DNA of 64,000 nucleotides from Saccharibacillus sacchari DSM 19268 (GTDB lineage: Bacteria; Bacillota; Bacilli; Paenibacillales; Paenibacillaceae), in NCBI RefSeq assembly GCF_000585395.1, contig NZ_KK073875.1:3819307-3883306 (forward strand), written 5' to 3'. Shown here in pieces: positions 1-6,628 of this stretch (position 1 is the stretch's first letter; each line of letters starts with the position of its first letter). The position numbers were made by a program, and so were the translations under genes. The notes below the pieces were generated by a model. It worked only from the letters and a program-made list of their open reading frames with translations. It was not told the origin of the DNA and searched no databases.

Positions 1-1671
1 TCGGGATACACGACGTTTGTACTCGATATCTCGCATGCCGTTCACTTCGGAGCAAACAATCGCATCGTGGTATCCGCCAACAACGAGCAGAGTCAGACGG
101 CTCTTCCGCTGGAAAATAGCTTCGATTGGGCCGATGACGGCGGCATCATTCGAGGCGTCTCCTTACTGGTTAGCGGGCAAAACGCAATCGACTACGCCAA
201 GCTGCACGCCGAGCCTATTTTTCAAACAGAAGGCGATAGCCTCACAGCTCCCTATGGCAGGCTATCCGGCGAGATTCATTTATGGAAGCGGCCGGCAGGG
301 GTAAACGAGGCTCCTATGCGAATCAAGGTGAGCATCGCGGATGAAGATGGGACGCCTATTTCCGAAGAATGGGCGACTGCCAGCAGCGACGTTTTTCTTT
401 TGCAACATATACGGGTCGATCACTTGAAGCTCTGGCATTTCGATCATCCGCACCTCTATACCGTTGACCTGGCTTTGTTCTCGGGAGATACGGTGCTGGA
501 TGAGCTTTCGATTCATGTAGGATTCCGAGAGATCGTGGCTGAAGGAAGTACGCTGCTGCTGAATCGCGAACCGGTTCGCTTGATGGGCGTCGAATGGATG
601 CCAGGCTCGCACCCGGAGCGCGGCATGGCGGAGACGGCAGAGCAGTTGGCGGAAATGCTGACGATCATCAAAGAAGCCAACTGCGTCATTACCCGTTTCC
701 ATTGGCAGCAAGATGGGCAATTGTTGGACTGGTGCGATCGCAACGGGTTGCTGGTTCAAGAAGAGATTCCCCACTGGCAGACCCCGCATGATCCGGACGA
801 TGAATGGCTTCAGACTTCCATGCAGCATGCGAGGGAAATGATTCATCGACATTACAATCATCCGTGCATCTATGCCTGGGGGCTGGGGAATGAGGTGAAT
901 GGGCAATCTCCGGTGACGGTGCGTTATTTTGAAAAATTGAAATCTCAGGTGCATAATCTGGATCGTACACGGTTTATCAATTACATTTCGAACACGGTGC
1001 ATGAAAATCCTTCAACCGACGCAACCGGCGTAGGCGATCTGCTGATGTGGAACGATTATATCGGAACCTGGCACGGCGATTTGGATCGGCCCGAGGTCAT
1101 TCAAAAGATCACCGAAGCTCATGACAAACCTCTGATCGTGGCCGAATACGGCTTGTGCGAACCTGCTTACGAAGGCGGAGACGCGCGGCGCACACAAATT
1201 CTGCAAGACAACACGATCGAATACCGAAAACACCCTTCGATCGCCGCATTAATCTATTTCAGCCTCAACGATTACCGAACCCAGATGGGCGAAGAAGGCG
1301 AAGGCGCGCTTCGGCAACGCGTGCATGGATCGACGGATCTATACGGCATACCCAAGCCTTCGTATGAAACATTGCGCGAGCTGGCTGCTCCGGTTAAGTT
1401 GACTGTAGAAGTAGAAAAAGGTACGACGAACATCAAAGTCACCCTAGAGGCTGCCTATGATATTCCATCTTACCGCATTACCGGATATACGCTAACACTC
1501 ACCGATTCGCTTGAATACCATCAAGAGCAAGAAATTCCAGAGTTGCGTCCGGGAGAACGCTACGAATTGATTATTGAAAAAATTCAAGCAAAAGACCTAC
1601 TGCTGGAGATTAAAAGACCCACCGGCTTTCCAGTCATACATAAGCCGCTGCAAGCCTATCTAAATATGTAA
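1..1671 (+). CDS. GH2 family glycoside hydrolase, 5' end outside window
   Basis: The reading frame is open from the first base, so the start codon lies upstream; 556 residues are visible. The first residues match the end of the GH2 sugar-binding jelly roll (a Y..F..DIS...GAN.I.V run followed by DWADDGGIIRGV). An Ig-like linker domain and a TIM barrel follow. The proposed acid/base Glu is in GNEVNG (codon at 892) and the nucleophile Glu in VAEYG (codon at 1144). Beta-glucuronidases and beta-galactosidases share this layout, and the sequence alone does not settle the substrate. The pectin and galactoside genes downstream suggest work on plant oligosaccharides. No signal peptide can be judged because the N-terminus is missing. 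A strong hairpin terminator follows the stop codon. Confidence 0.9.
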   Translation, partial: SGYTTFVLDISHAVHFGANNRIVVSANNEQSQTALPLENSFDWADDGGIIRGVSLLVSGQNAIDYAKLHAEPIFQTEGDSLTAPYGRLSGEIHLWKRPAGVNEAPMRIKVSIADEDGTPISEEWATASSDVFLLQHIRVDHLKLWHFDHPHLYTVDLALFSGDTVLDELSIHVGFREIVAEGSTLLLNREPVRLMGVEWMPGSHPERGMAETAEQLAEMLTIIKEANCVITRFHWQQDGQLLDWCDRNGLLVQEEIPHWQTPHDPDDEWLQTSMQHAREMIHRHYNHPCIYAWGLGNEVNGQSPVTVRYFEKLKSQVHNLDRTRFINYISNTVHENPSTDATGVGDLLMWNDYIGTWHGDLDRPEVIQKITEAHDKPLIVAEYGLCEPAYEGGDARRTQILQDNTIEYRKHPSIAALIYFSLNDYRTQMGEEGEGALRQRVHGSTDLYGIPKPSYETLRELAAPVKLTVEVEKGTTNIKVTLEAAYDIPSYRITGYTLTLTDSLEYHQEQEIPELRPGERYELIIEKIQAKDLLLEIKRPTGFPVIHKPLQAYLNM

Positions 1672-1700
1672 TTCCTCTGTCGAGAAAGTTCAACGTAACT

Positions 1701-1834
1701 GGAAGCGAGAAGACGGAGAGAAAAATTCAGGTCAAGACGCCTTTGAACTCGGAAAACTCCTTAATTTAAATCCAATCCATTTTCCGAGTGAGACAGCGAA
1801 TTGAACGAATTTTTCTCGGAGTCTTCTCGCTTCC
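1701..1834. repeat. Long imperfect inverted repeat with nested hairpin
   Basis: Arms at 1701-1728 and 1807-1834 are complementary at 25 of 28 positions: 14 perfect, 3 mismatched, 11 perfect. Inside the loop a second perfect 10-bp pair lies at 1747-1756 (ACTCGGAAAA) and 1780-1789. The element has no reading frame and sits between the GH2 gene and a conventional terminator. It could be a structured RNA 3' end or a small non-autonomous element. Confidence 0.7.
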
Positions 1835-1860
1835 CCATCGAAGCCGCTTTCTCCAAGGCA

Positions 1861-1886
1861 AAAGCCCTTCTTAAAGGGCTTTTTTC
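1861..1886 (+). terminator. Rho-independent terminator after GH2
   Basis: Stem AAAGCCCTT (1861-1869) pairs with AAGGGCTTT (1874-1882) and is followed by a T tract. Confidence 0.8.
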
Positions 1887-1930
1887 GCTTTAAACAAACA
1901 ACCAAACAGGTATGACAAGAAGATGAATTC

Positions 1931-1992
1931 TGTATATGATCCTTTTCTTTTTGTCTATTATGATTTACATTTTGTACATGATCATATACAAT
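1931..1992 (+). promoter_or_regulatory. Promoter and operator of the XRE/DUF3169 pair
   Basis: A -35 TTTACA (1964-1969) and a -10 TACAAT (1987-1992) are separated by 17 bp. A near-perfect 18-bp palindrome (1973-1990, TGTACATGATCATATACA) covers the spacer and most of the -10. A matching half-site TGTATATGATC lies at 1931-1941. This geometry suggests repression, probably by the XRE protein encoded next. Confidence 0.7.
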
Positions 1993-2014
1993 TCAAATCA
2001 GGAGGTGAACAGGT

Positions 2015-2221
2015 TTGAGCAAATTGGTTAACCGTGTTCGCGAATTCAGAGCCAGAGATCGATTGTCGCAGGAAGAGTTGGCCAAGCGTATCGGCGCATC
2101 CCGGCAGACGATTGCATTGATTGAACGCGGAGACTATTCGCCGTCCGTGTTGTTGGGTCTGAAGATCGCCGAAGTATTCGCCGTGCGAGTAGAAGATGTT
2201 TTTTCAATCGAGTCTGAGTGA
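2015..2221 (+). CDS. XRE-family helix-turn-helix regulator
   Basis: This is a 68-residue, single-domain HTH_3 protein. The DNA-binding helices are visible as SQEELAKRIGASRQTIALIE at residues 19-38, with the usual C-terminal tail VFAVRVEDVFS. The TTG start at 2015 is chosen because a strong GGAGGTGA lies just upstream. Very short XRE proteins directly preceding a DUF3169 membrane protein are a recurrent Firmicute pairing, and here the genes are 19 bp apart. The palindromic operator over its promoter suggests autoregulation. The signal it responds to is unknown. Confidence 0.85.
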   Translation: MSKLVNRVREFRARDRLSQEELAKRIGASRQTIALIERGDYSPSVLLGLKIAEVFAVRVEDVFSIESE

Positions 2222-2240
2222 TAAAAGGAGCGTGCGAGTC

Positions 2241-3008
2241 ATGATGAACAAGTCCAATTCCAACTCGAAGTTGCCGAAAACGTGGAAACTGATTATTTTC
2301 GGTTTGATCGGAGGGGTTTTCGGCTATGCCTTGTCTTCCGGAAGCTTTGTGGTACCTCAGAATATAGACTTTAGCCTATCTCTGATTTATGAATACGATA
2401 TTTTATTTGCTTTTCTGATGCTTATGGTTCTTGTACTGCTGGTCGCGAATGTGACAGGGCTAGTTCGTTTGAAAGCCATGAAAGAACCTTCGCAAAGCTC
2501 GGATCTACCGATTACGCCGAAAGAAAAGCTGTTTAACGCAACGATGAAGTTCAGCAACTATAATATCATTATTAGTTTTATTACGATGGTGCTTGCGATG
2601 GCTTATGCGATGCGAAGCGTATCCGTGGATCGCGAAAACACGTATATGTTGGTCAATCTGATTGCGAGTCTCGTTTTGTTCATCATCGTTGCCGTTCTGC
2701 AAAACCGTACGCTCGCTATGTTCAACCAAATGTATCCGCATCGGAAGATCAACTTCAATGCAAGCACAAGCAAGGAAACCGAGCGCGAACTATTTGCCGA
2801 GATGGATGAAGGCGAGCAATGGATCGTTTATCGTTCCGCTTACTCGGCCTATAGGACCGCGAATGCGATGCTAATCGGGGGGATTGTATTCTTTTTGATC
2901 TATTCCGTAGCTTTCGGTTTTACGCCGCTGCCGATTATCGTCCTGGGTCTTGTATGGTTGGGACAAAATATGGCGTATCATCGCGAAGTAAATAGACAAT
3001 ACAGATAG
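2241..3008 (+). CDS. DUF3169 family membrane protein
   Basis: The 255-residue product has an N-terminal transmembrane helix (IIFGLIGGVFGYALSSGSF), three further hydrophobic spans around residues 45-65, 90-150 (a pair) and a final pair near 215-250. Two stretches between them are polar. The ATG at 2241 is preferred over an earlier in-frame ATG at 2196 because AAAGGAG lies about 11 bp ahead of it and the earlier start falls inside the XRE gene. The family has no established biochemical function. Its co-transcription with a small XRE regulator suggests an envelope or stress role, which is inference only. Confidence 0.75.
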   Translation: MMNKSNSNSKLPKTWKLIIFGLIGGVFGYALSSGSFVVPQNIDFSLSLIYEYDILFAFLMLMVLVLLVANVTGLVRLKAMKEPSQSSDLPITPKEKLFNATMKFSNYNIIISFITMVLAMAYAMRSVSVDRENTYMLVNLIASLVLFIIVAVLQNRTLAMFNQMYPHRKINFNASTSKETERELFAEMDEGEQWIVYRSAYSAYRTANAMLIGGIVFFLIYSVAFGFTPLPIIVLGLVWLGQNMAYHREVNRQYR

Positions 3009-3068
3009 AATTATGGCGATCAATCGTACAGAGTGGAAAAAAGGCAAAAGAAGAAAGGAGCGGCGATC

Positions 3069-3797
3069 ATGGACGAAGAAACGCTGCAAGGCGGAAATAC
3101 GAATTCGGTAAAACGGATCGGCGACCGCGTACATCGGAATTCAGGCCCGTGGACGCCAGCCGTTCATACCCTGTTGAATACGCTGCATGCGCAAGGCATT
3201 CGAGAAGTGCCGATGCCGGTCGGTTTCGATGCGGAGGGACGGGAGATCGTCACTTTTCTTCCGGGCGAGGTCGGTAACTATCCTCTTCCTGCCTGGTTAT
3301 GGGCGCCAGAGATCGTGGACGATGCGGGCAAGCTGCTGCGCCGTATCCATGATGCCAGCGTTTCCCTAATCGGAGAGCCTCTCGTATGGGGCATGGAGCC
3401 GCGCGATCCGATCGAAGTGATCTGCCATAACGACGTCGCGCCTTACAATATGACGTTCGTCGACGGGCGATTGAGCGGTTTGTTCGATTTCGATACCGCT
3501 TCGCCGGGGCCGAGAATTTGGGACTTGGCGTATCTGGCCTATCGCCTCGCACCGCTCGCCGAAGATACGGAGGATTGCGGTCTTGCTTTGAATGAAAGGC
3601 TGGAGCGCATCGATCGACTGACGGCCGCTTACGGTAAGCCTTTTGGCCGAATTGAGGTGCTGGAAACGATGGCCGAGCGACTGAACCTGCTGGCCATCTA
3701 TACGAAAAAGCGCGCGGAGGAGACCGGAAACCCGGATTTTTCGCAGCATGCCGCCATGTACGAGCGAGATCGCGAACGTATATTGACATATCGGTAA
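3069..3797 (+). CDS. Aminoglycoside-phosphotransferase-like kinase (APH family)
   Basis: The 242-residue protein has the APH catalytic loop CHNDVAPYNMTF (H-N-D...N) around residue 118 and the metal-binding GLFDFDTASPGPRIWDLAY around residue 138. It is shorter than classical aminoglycoside kinases and resembles the phosphotransferase enzyme family found next to small regulators. The natural substrate cannot be inferred; members also act on choline, homoserine or sugars. The start at 3069 has AAAGGAG 9 bp upstream, so an earlier in-frame ATG at 3033 is rejected. The promoter of the next gene overlaps its last codons. Confidence 0.8.
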   Translation: MDEETLQGGNTNSVKRIGDRVHRNSGPWTPAVHTLLNTLHAQGIREVPMPVGFDAEGREIVTFLPGEVGNYPLPAWLWAPEIVDDAGKLLRRIHDASVSLIGEPLVWGMEPRDPIEVICHNDVAPYNMTFVDGRLSGLFDFDTASPGPRIWDLAYLAYRLAPLAEDTEDCGLALNERLERIDRLTAAYGKPFGRIEVLETMAERLNLLAIYTKKRAEETGNPDFSQHAAMYERDRERILTYR

Positions 3798-3810
3798 AAA
3801 TCGATATAAT
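3783..3810 (+). promoter_or_regulatory. Consensus promoter with dyad, giving a likely leaderless arsR-type mRNA
   Basis: TTGACA (3783-3788) and TATAAT (3805-3810) are 16 bp apart, and the ATG of the next gene begins 7 bp after the -10. An inverted repeat ATATCG (3788-3793) / CGATAT (3802-3807) lies between and over the boxes and could be the ArsR operator. Confidence 0.75.
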
Positions 3811-3816
3811 AAAGAT

Positions 3817-4131
3817 ATGGAACCCATTGACATATTCAAAGCTTTATCGAACGAGACGCGCTTGAACATTTTGAAGTGGCTGAAGGAACCCGAACGGCAT
3901 TTCCCCGATCAAAGCGCAAATATCCCGAAAGGGGAGAGCTTCGAAGGCGGAGTTTGCGTAGGCGATATTCAGGAAAAAGCGAAGATTTCGCAATCTACCG
4001 TATCCCACTATCTGAACATGATGCAAAAAGCCGGATTGCTGGAATCGGCCCGTTACGGTCAATGGACATATTATAGACGCAACGAATCGTTTATCCGAGG
4101 ATTTATCCAATCGCTCGATACCGAGATTTGA
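3817..4131 (+). CDS. ArsR-family winged-helix repressor
   Basis: The 104-residue product begins MEPIDIFKALSNETRLNILKWL, a typical ArsR/SmtB N-terminus. The recognition helix is SQSTVSHYLNMMQKAGLLES near residues 58-77, and the wing is QWTYYRRN. A ~25-residue loop between helices 2 and 3 (FPDQSANIPKGESFEGGVCVGDIQ) is also seen in the HxlR-like subgroup of this family. Only one Cys is present, so the classic metal-binding ELCVC motif is absent and the effector may not be a metal. The start codon has no ribosome site upstream and lies at the predicted transcription start. Confidence 0.85.
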   Translation: MEPIDIFKALSNETRLNILKWLKEPERHFPDQSANIPKGESFEGGVCVGDIQEKAKISQSTVSHYLNMMQKAGLLESARYGQWTYYRRNESFIRGFIQSLDTEI

Positions 4132-4209
4132 CGCAGACGTCATTCGGTTCGAAGCCGCTGCCGATAGGGTGCGCCGGACGATCGCCGCGAAACGAAGGAG
4201 GACAAACAT

Positions 4210-4458
4210 ATGGTTATTCCGATCTTGGAAAGAATTAATGAACTGTCGAAAATGGAGAAAGAAAACGGTTTGACCGAGGAACAGCGGCAGGAGCAAACTC
4301 GCCTTCGCAAAGAATACTTGGGAATCTTCCGCGGTTCGGTTAACGACCTGCTGCTCAATTCCACGATCGTCGATCCGCTGGGCGACGACGTGACTCCGGA
4401 AAAATTGAGAGCGAAACAAAACGAGATCGCTCAAAACAAAGATAACGAATCGCTGTAA
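4210..4458 (+). CDS. DUF896 (YnzC/UPF0291) small protein
   Basis: The 82-residue, charged helical protein has the conserved core INELSKMEKENGLTEEQRQEQ followed by LRKEYLGIFRGSV. This matches the YnzC family of Bacillus, a short helical hairpin that in B. subtilis sits in the LexA-regulated yneA operon. The molecular role of the family is not established. AAGGAGG sits 8 bp ahead of the ATG. It is about 80 bp downstream of the ArsR gene and closed by a hairpin at 4471-4510. No LexA box is apparent. Confidence 0.85.
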   Translation: MVIPILERINELSKMEKENGLTEEQRQEQTRLRKEYLGIFRGSVNDLLLNSTIVDPLGDDVTPEKLRAKQNEIAQNKDNESL

Positions 4459-4470
4459 CTCTTCACATCG

Positions 4471-4510
4471 AACTCGCCGCATCGCGCCACTGCGATCACG
4501 GCGAGTTTTT
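4471..4510 (+). terminator. Terminator after the DUF896 gene
   Basis: AACTCGCCG (4471-4479) pairs with CGGCGAGTT (4499-4507), with an inner ATCGC/GCGAT stem and a following T run. Confidence 0.8.
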
Positions 4511-4539
4511 TGATGTGAAAAATTTGTTCGGAAAAGGAC

Positions 4540-4598
4540 TTGCCAGAATAGCGAATAGCGACTACAATGTTGATGCATCAACTGTTGATATATCAACA
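4540..4598 (+). promoter_or_regulatory. Promoter plus two tandem palindromic operators of the SDR gene
   Basis: TTGCCA (4540-4545) and TACAAT (4563-4568) are 17 bp apart. Immediately downstream lie two perfect palindromes, GTTGATGCATCAAC (4569-4582) and TGTTGATATATCAACA (4583-4598), placed over the transcription start. The shared TTGAT....ATCAA half-sites resemble MarR-family operators, and a MarR gene lies downstream at 5442. Confidence 0.8.
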
Positions 4599-4619
4599 TT
4601 ATAAAAAGGAGAATGAATC

Positions 4620-5321
4620 ATGACGAAAATAGCTTTGGTAACAGGCGCGAATAAAGGGATCGGTTTTGAAACGGCGAAGCATCTGCTGCAAGCGGGATAC
4701 CGCGTATTGGTAGGCGCGCGCGATCAAGCACGCGGCGAAGCGGCCGTAGCCGAGCTGCAAGCTTTCGGAGACGCGAAGCTGCTCGTATTAGACGTTGCCG
4801 ACCTCGGCAGCATCGACAATGCCGTCGCGACGATCAACGAACAGTACACGGATTTGTCGCTGCTGATCAATAACGCGGGCATCCCCGGCGATATGCACCG
4901 CGTCGGCTGGGAGTCGAACGTCGAAGAACTGCGCGAGACGCACCAGGTCAACTTTATCGGACCGTTCGCGTTGTCGAAAGGACTGCTTCCGCTGTTGATT
5001 GCCAATCAGGGCATCATCCAAAACATCACGATTCCGATCGAGCCGCTGTCGTTCTTCAATCCGTTCGCGTACTCCACGTCCAAAGCGCCTTTGAACGTGA
5101 TGACGAAGTCGTGGGGCATGGCGTTCGAACAAGAAAACATTCCGGTGCAGATCTTTGCCGTGATGCCGGGAGGCGTGACCACGGATTTGAACGACAATAT
5201 GACCGGCGATTTCATGAAGACGCCGGCTCAAGCCGCCGAGCTGATTACCGGTTTCGTGCTGGACGGCGATAATCGCAACGGGCAAGTGATCAACTACGAC
5301 GGTACGCTGTCGGTCTACTGA
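4620..5321 (+). CDS. SDR-family NAD(P)-dependent oxidoreductase
   Basis: The 233-residue classical short-chain dehydrogenase has the cofactor motif TGANKGIG (residues 8-15), NNAG near 87, and the catalytic YSTSK near 151 with a Thr/Ser upstream. It resembles carbonyl-reductase-like SDRs of the 'GANKGIG' type, which often act on reactive carbonyls or quinones. The substrate is unknown. The MarR gene behind it and the double operator in front suggest induction by an electrophile or phenolic compound. A hairpin separates the two genes, so they probably have separate transcripts. Confidence 0.9.
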   Translation: MTKIALVTGANKGIGFETAKHLLQAGYRVLVGARDQARGEAAVAELQAFGDAKLLVLDVADLGSIDNAVATINEQYTDLSLLINNAGIPGDMHRVGWESNVEELRETHQVNFIGPFALSKGLLPLLIANQGIIQNITIPIEPLSFFNPFAYSTSKAPLNVMTKSWGMAFEQENIPVQIFAVMPGGVTTDLNDNMTGDFMKTPAQAAELITGFVLDGDNRNGQVINYDGTLSVY

Positions 5322-5340
5322 TCCTCATCCGATCCCATGC

Positions 5341-5370
5341 AGCCCTTTCTCCGACGGAGAGAGGGCTTTT
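5341..5370 (+). terminator. Terminator between SDR and MarR genes
   Basis: AGCCCTTTCTCC (5341-5352) pairs with GGAGAGAGGGCT (5356-5367) with one G-U pair, followed by TTTT. Confidence 0.75.
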
Positions 5371-5441
5371 GCTGCATTTTGCGTTATAATGAAGAATATC
5401 GTAAATCCATTCGAAATCAATCCGAGAAAGATGTGATAGCT

Positions 5442-5882
5442 TTGAGCAAAGATTGGTCGCAGGAATCCGCCCTTTTATATGAAATCTACCGCGTCAATAA
5501 CGCGATCAATACGACGTTCGATGCCTATATCAGTATCAGCCAGTCGCGTTTCGAGATTCTGGCCCTGATCTATAACGAAAGCGAAATCAGCCAAAGCGAC
5601 CTTCAGCGAAAAGTCACGCTCGACAAAGCAGCCGTCGCCCGGCATCTCAAGCAGCTGGAGGAAAACAAGATCGTGACCCGGCGCAAAAAAGACGGAGACA
5701 ACCGCTCGGTATTCGTACAGCTGACCGACTCGGGTCGGGAAATGATCGAGACGTCGCAAAAAGAAAAAGAACAGTTTGCGAACGAGTTGCTGGCAGAGAT
5801 CGGCGAAGCGGATCTGGACAGTCTGCGAAAGACGCTCGCGCAGCTGAACAAAAACGTGGAGCGTATGAAGCAGCGAGGTTGA
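5442..5882 (+). CDS. MarR-family transcriptional regulator
   Basis: The 146-residue winged-helix protein has helices ISQSDLQRKVTLDKAAVARH, then LKQLEENKIVTRRKKDGDNR. This is the MarR recognition helix and wing with its conserved D-x-R. An in-frame ATG at 5337 lies at the edge of a terminator hairpin, so translation most likely begins at TTG 5442. A -10-like TATAAT is seen at 5385-5390, without a good -35. The protein lacks the OhrR-type N-terminal Cys, so any redox sensing would differ from OhrR. It is the best candidate for the factor binding the tandem palindromes at 4569-4598. Confidence 0.85.
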   Translation: MSKDWSQESALLYEIYRVNNAINTTFDAYISISQSRFEILALIYNESEISQSDLQRKVTLDKAAVARHLKQLEENKIVTRRKKDGDNRSVFVQLTDSGREMIETSQKEKEQFANELLAEIGEADLDSLRKTLAQLNKNVERMKQRG

Positions 5883-5906
5883 GCGTAAATGAGCATAAGC
5901 AAACGC

Positions 5907-5951
5907 AAAGAGCCTGAAGGCAGAAGGAAATCTGCTGATCAGGCTCTTTTT
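5907..5951. terminator. Bidirectional terminator between marR and the VOC gene
   Basis: AAAGAGCCTGA (5907-5917) pairs with TCAGGCTCTTT (5939-5949), with an inner CAGA/TCTG stem and T/A tracts on both sides. Confidence 0.8.
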
Positions 5952-5992
5952 GTCGTGCATGCGTATGGTTAACGAGCTTTACCGCACTTTCA

Positions 5993-6361
5993 TCAAGGCT
6001 TGCTGTGCAGCGTAATGAGGTAACCGTCCGGATCGGCAAACGTGAACGTGCGGCCGAACGGTCCGTCGATCGGCGCGGACGCGATCGTCACGCCTGCCGA
6101 AGCCAACTTGTCGTGAATGTCTTGCGCGTCGGGAGCGTACAGCCATAAAGCAACGCCGAGACCGGGCTGAGCGCTTGCGTTCAGTTCGACGCCCGGGATC
6201 AGGTCGCGAAGCGCGAACGCGATCGGCTTGGTGTCGAATACGACGGCATGAGGCGGTCCGGCTTGCGAGCGAACGAGACCGAGATGGTCTTGATAGAATT
6301 GCGCGGAGCTTTCGAGATCGCTTACCTGAAGAGAAATAAAGTCGGGTCCAATTACGGGCAT
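5993..6361 (-). CDS. VOC/glyoxalase-fold protein
   Basis: The 122-residue protein has the two beta-alpha-beta-beta-beta modules of the vicinal oxygen chelate fold: FISLQVSDLESSAQFYQDHLG near the start, and FGRTFTFADPDGYLITLH at the end. Proteins of this type serve as glyoxalases, dioxygenases or drug-binding resistance proteins. The substrate is not predictable. Start 6361 is preferred over an in-frame ATG at 6400 because the conserved fold begins at MPVIGPDFISL and GAGGA lies ahead of it. An 8-bp inverted repeat upstream probably binds a repressor encoded elsewhere. Confidence 0.8.
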   Translation of the reverse strand: MPVIGPDFISLQVSDLESSAQFYQDHLGLVRSQAGPPHAVVFDTKPIAFALRDLIPGVELNASAQPGLGVALWLYAPDAQDIHDKLASAGVTIASAPIDGPFGRTFTFADPDGYLITLHSKP

Positions 6362-6413
6362 GATAGGTGAATCCTCGCTTTCGTTAAGGTATGTCTTCAC
6401 TATACAAGCCCGC

Positions 6414-6435
6414 TGCTGACAACAGTATGTCAGTA
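6414..6435. promoter_or_regulatory. Inverted-repeat operator upstream of the VOC gene
   Basis: TGCTGACA (6414-6421) and TGTCAGTA (6428-6435) form a nearly perfect dyad with a 6-bp centre. A -10-like TATAGT lies downstream on the minus strand. HxlR and MarR proteins use sites of this shape. Confidence 0.5.
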
Positions 6436-6628
6436 GTGAAAAAGGCGGTTTACGAATGAACTACATGTACGTCGTATCAGAGCCGTACCCACTATATGTT
6501 CATTTTGTGCTACTTCTAATCTGGATAATCCTAACGCGCCGAACCCCCTCTCCGTTACAATAAATTCACGAGCACTACATACACAAACAATCCTAAAATC
6601 ATTAAAATCGAGAGAGGGCGACTCAGCG

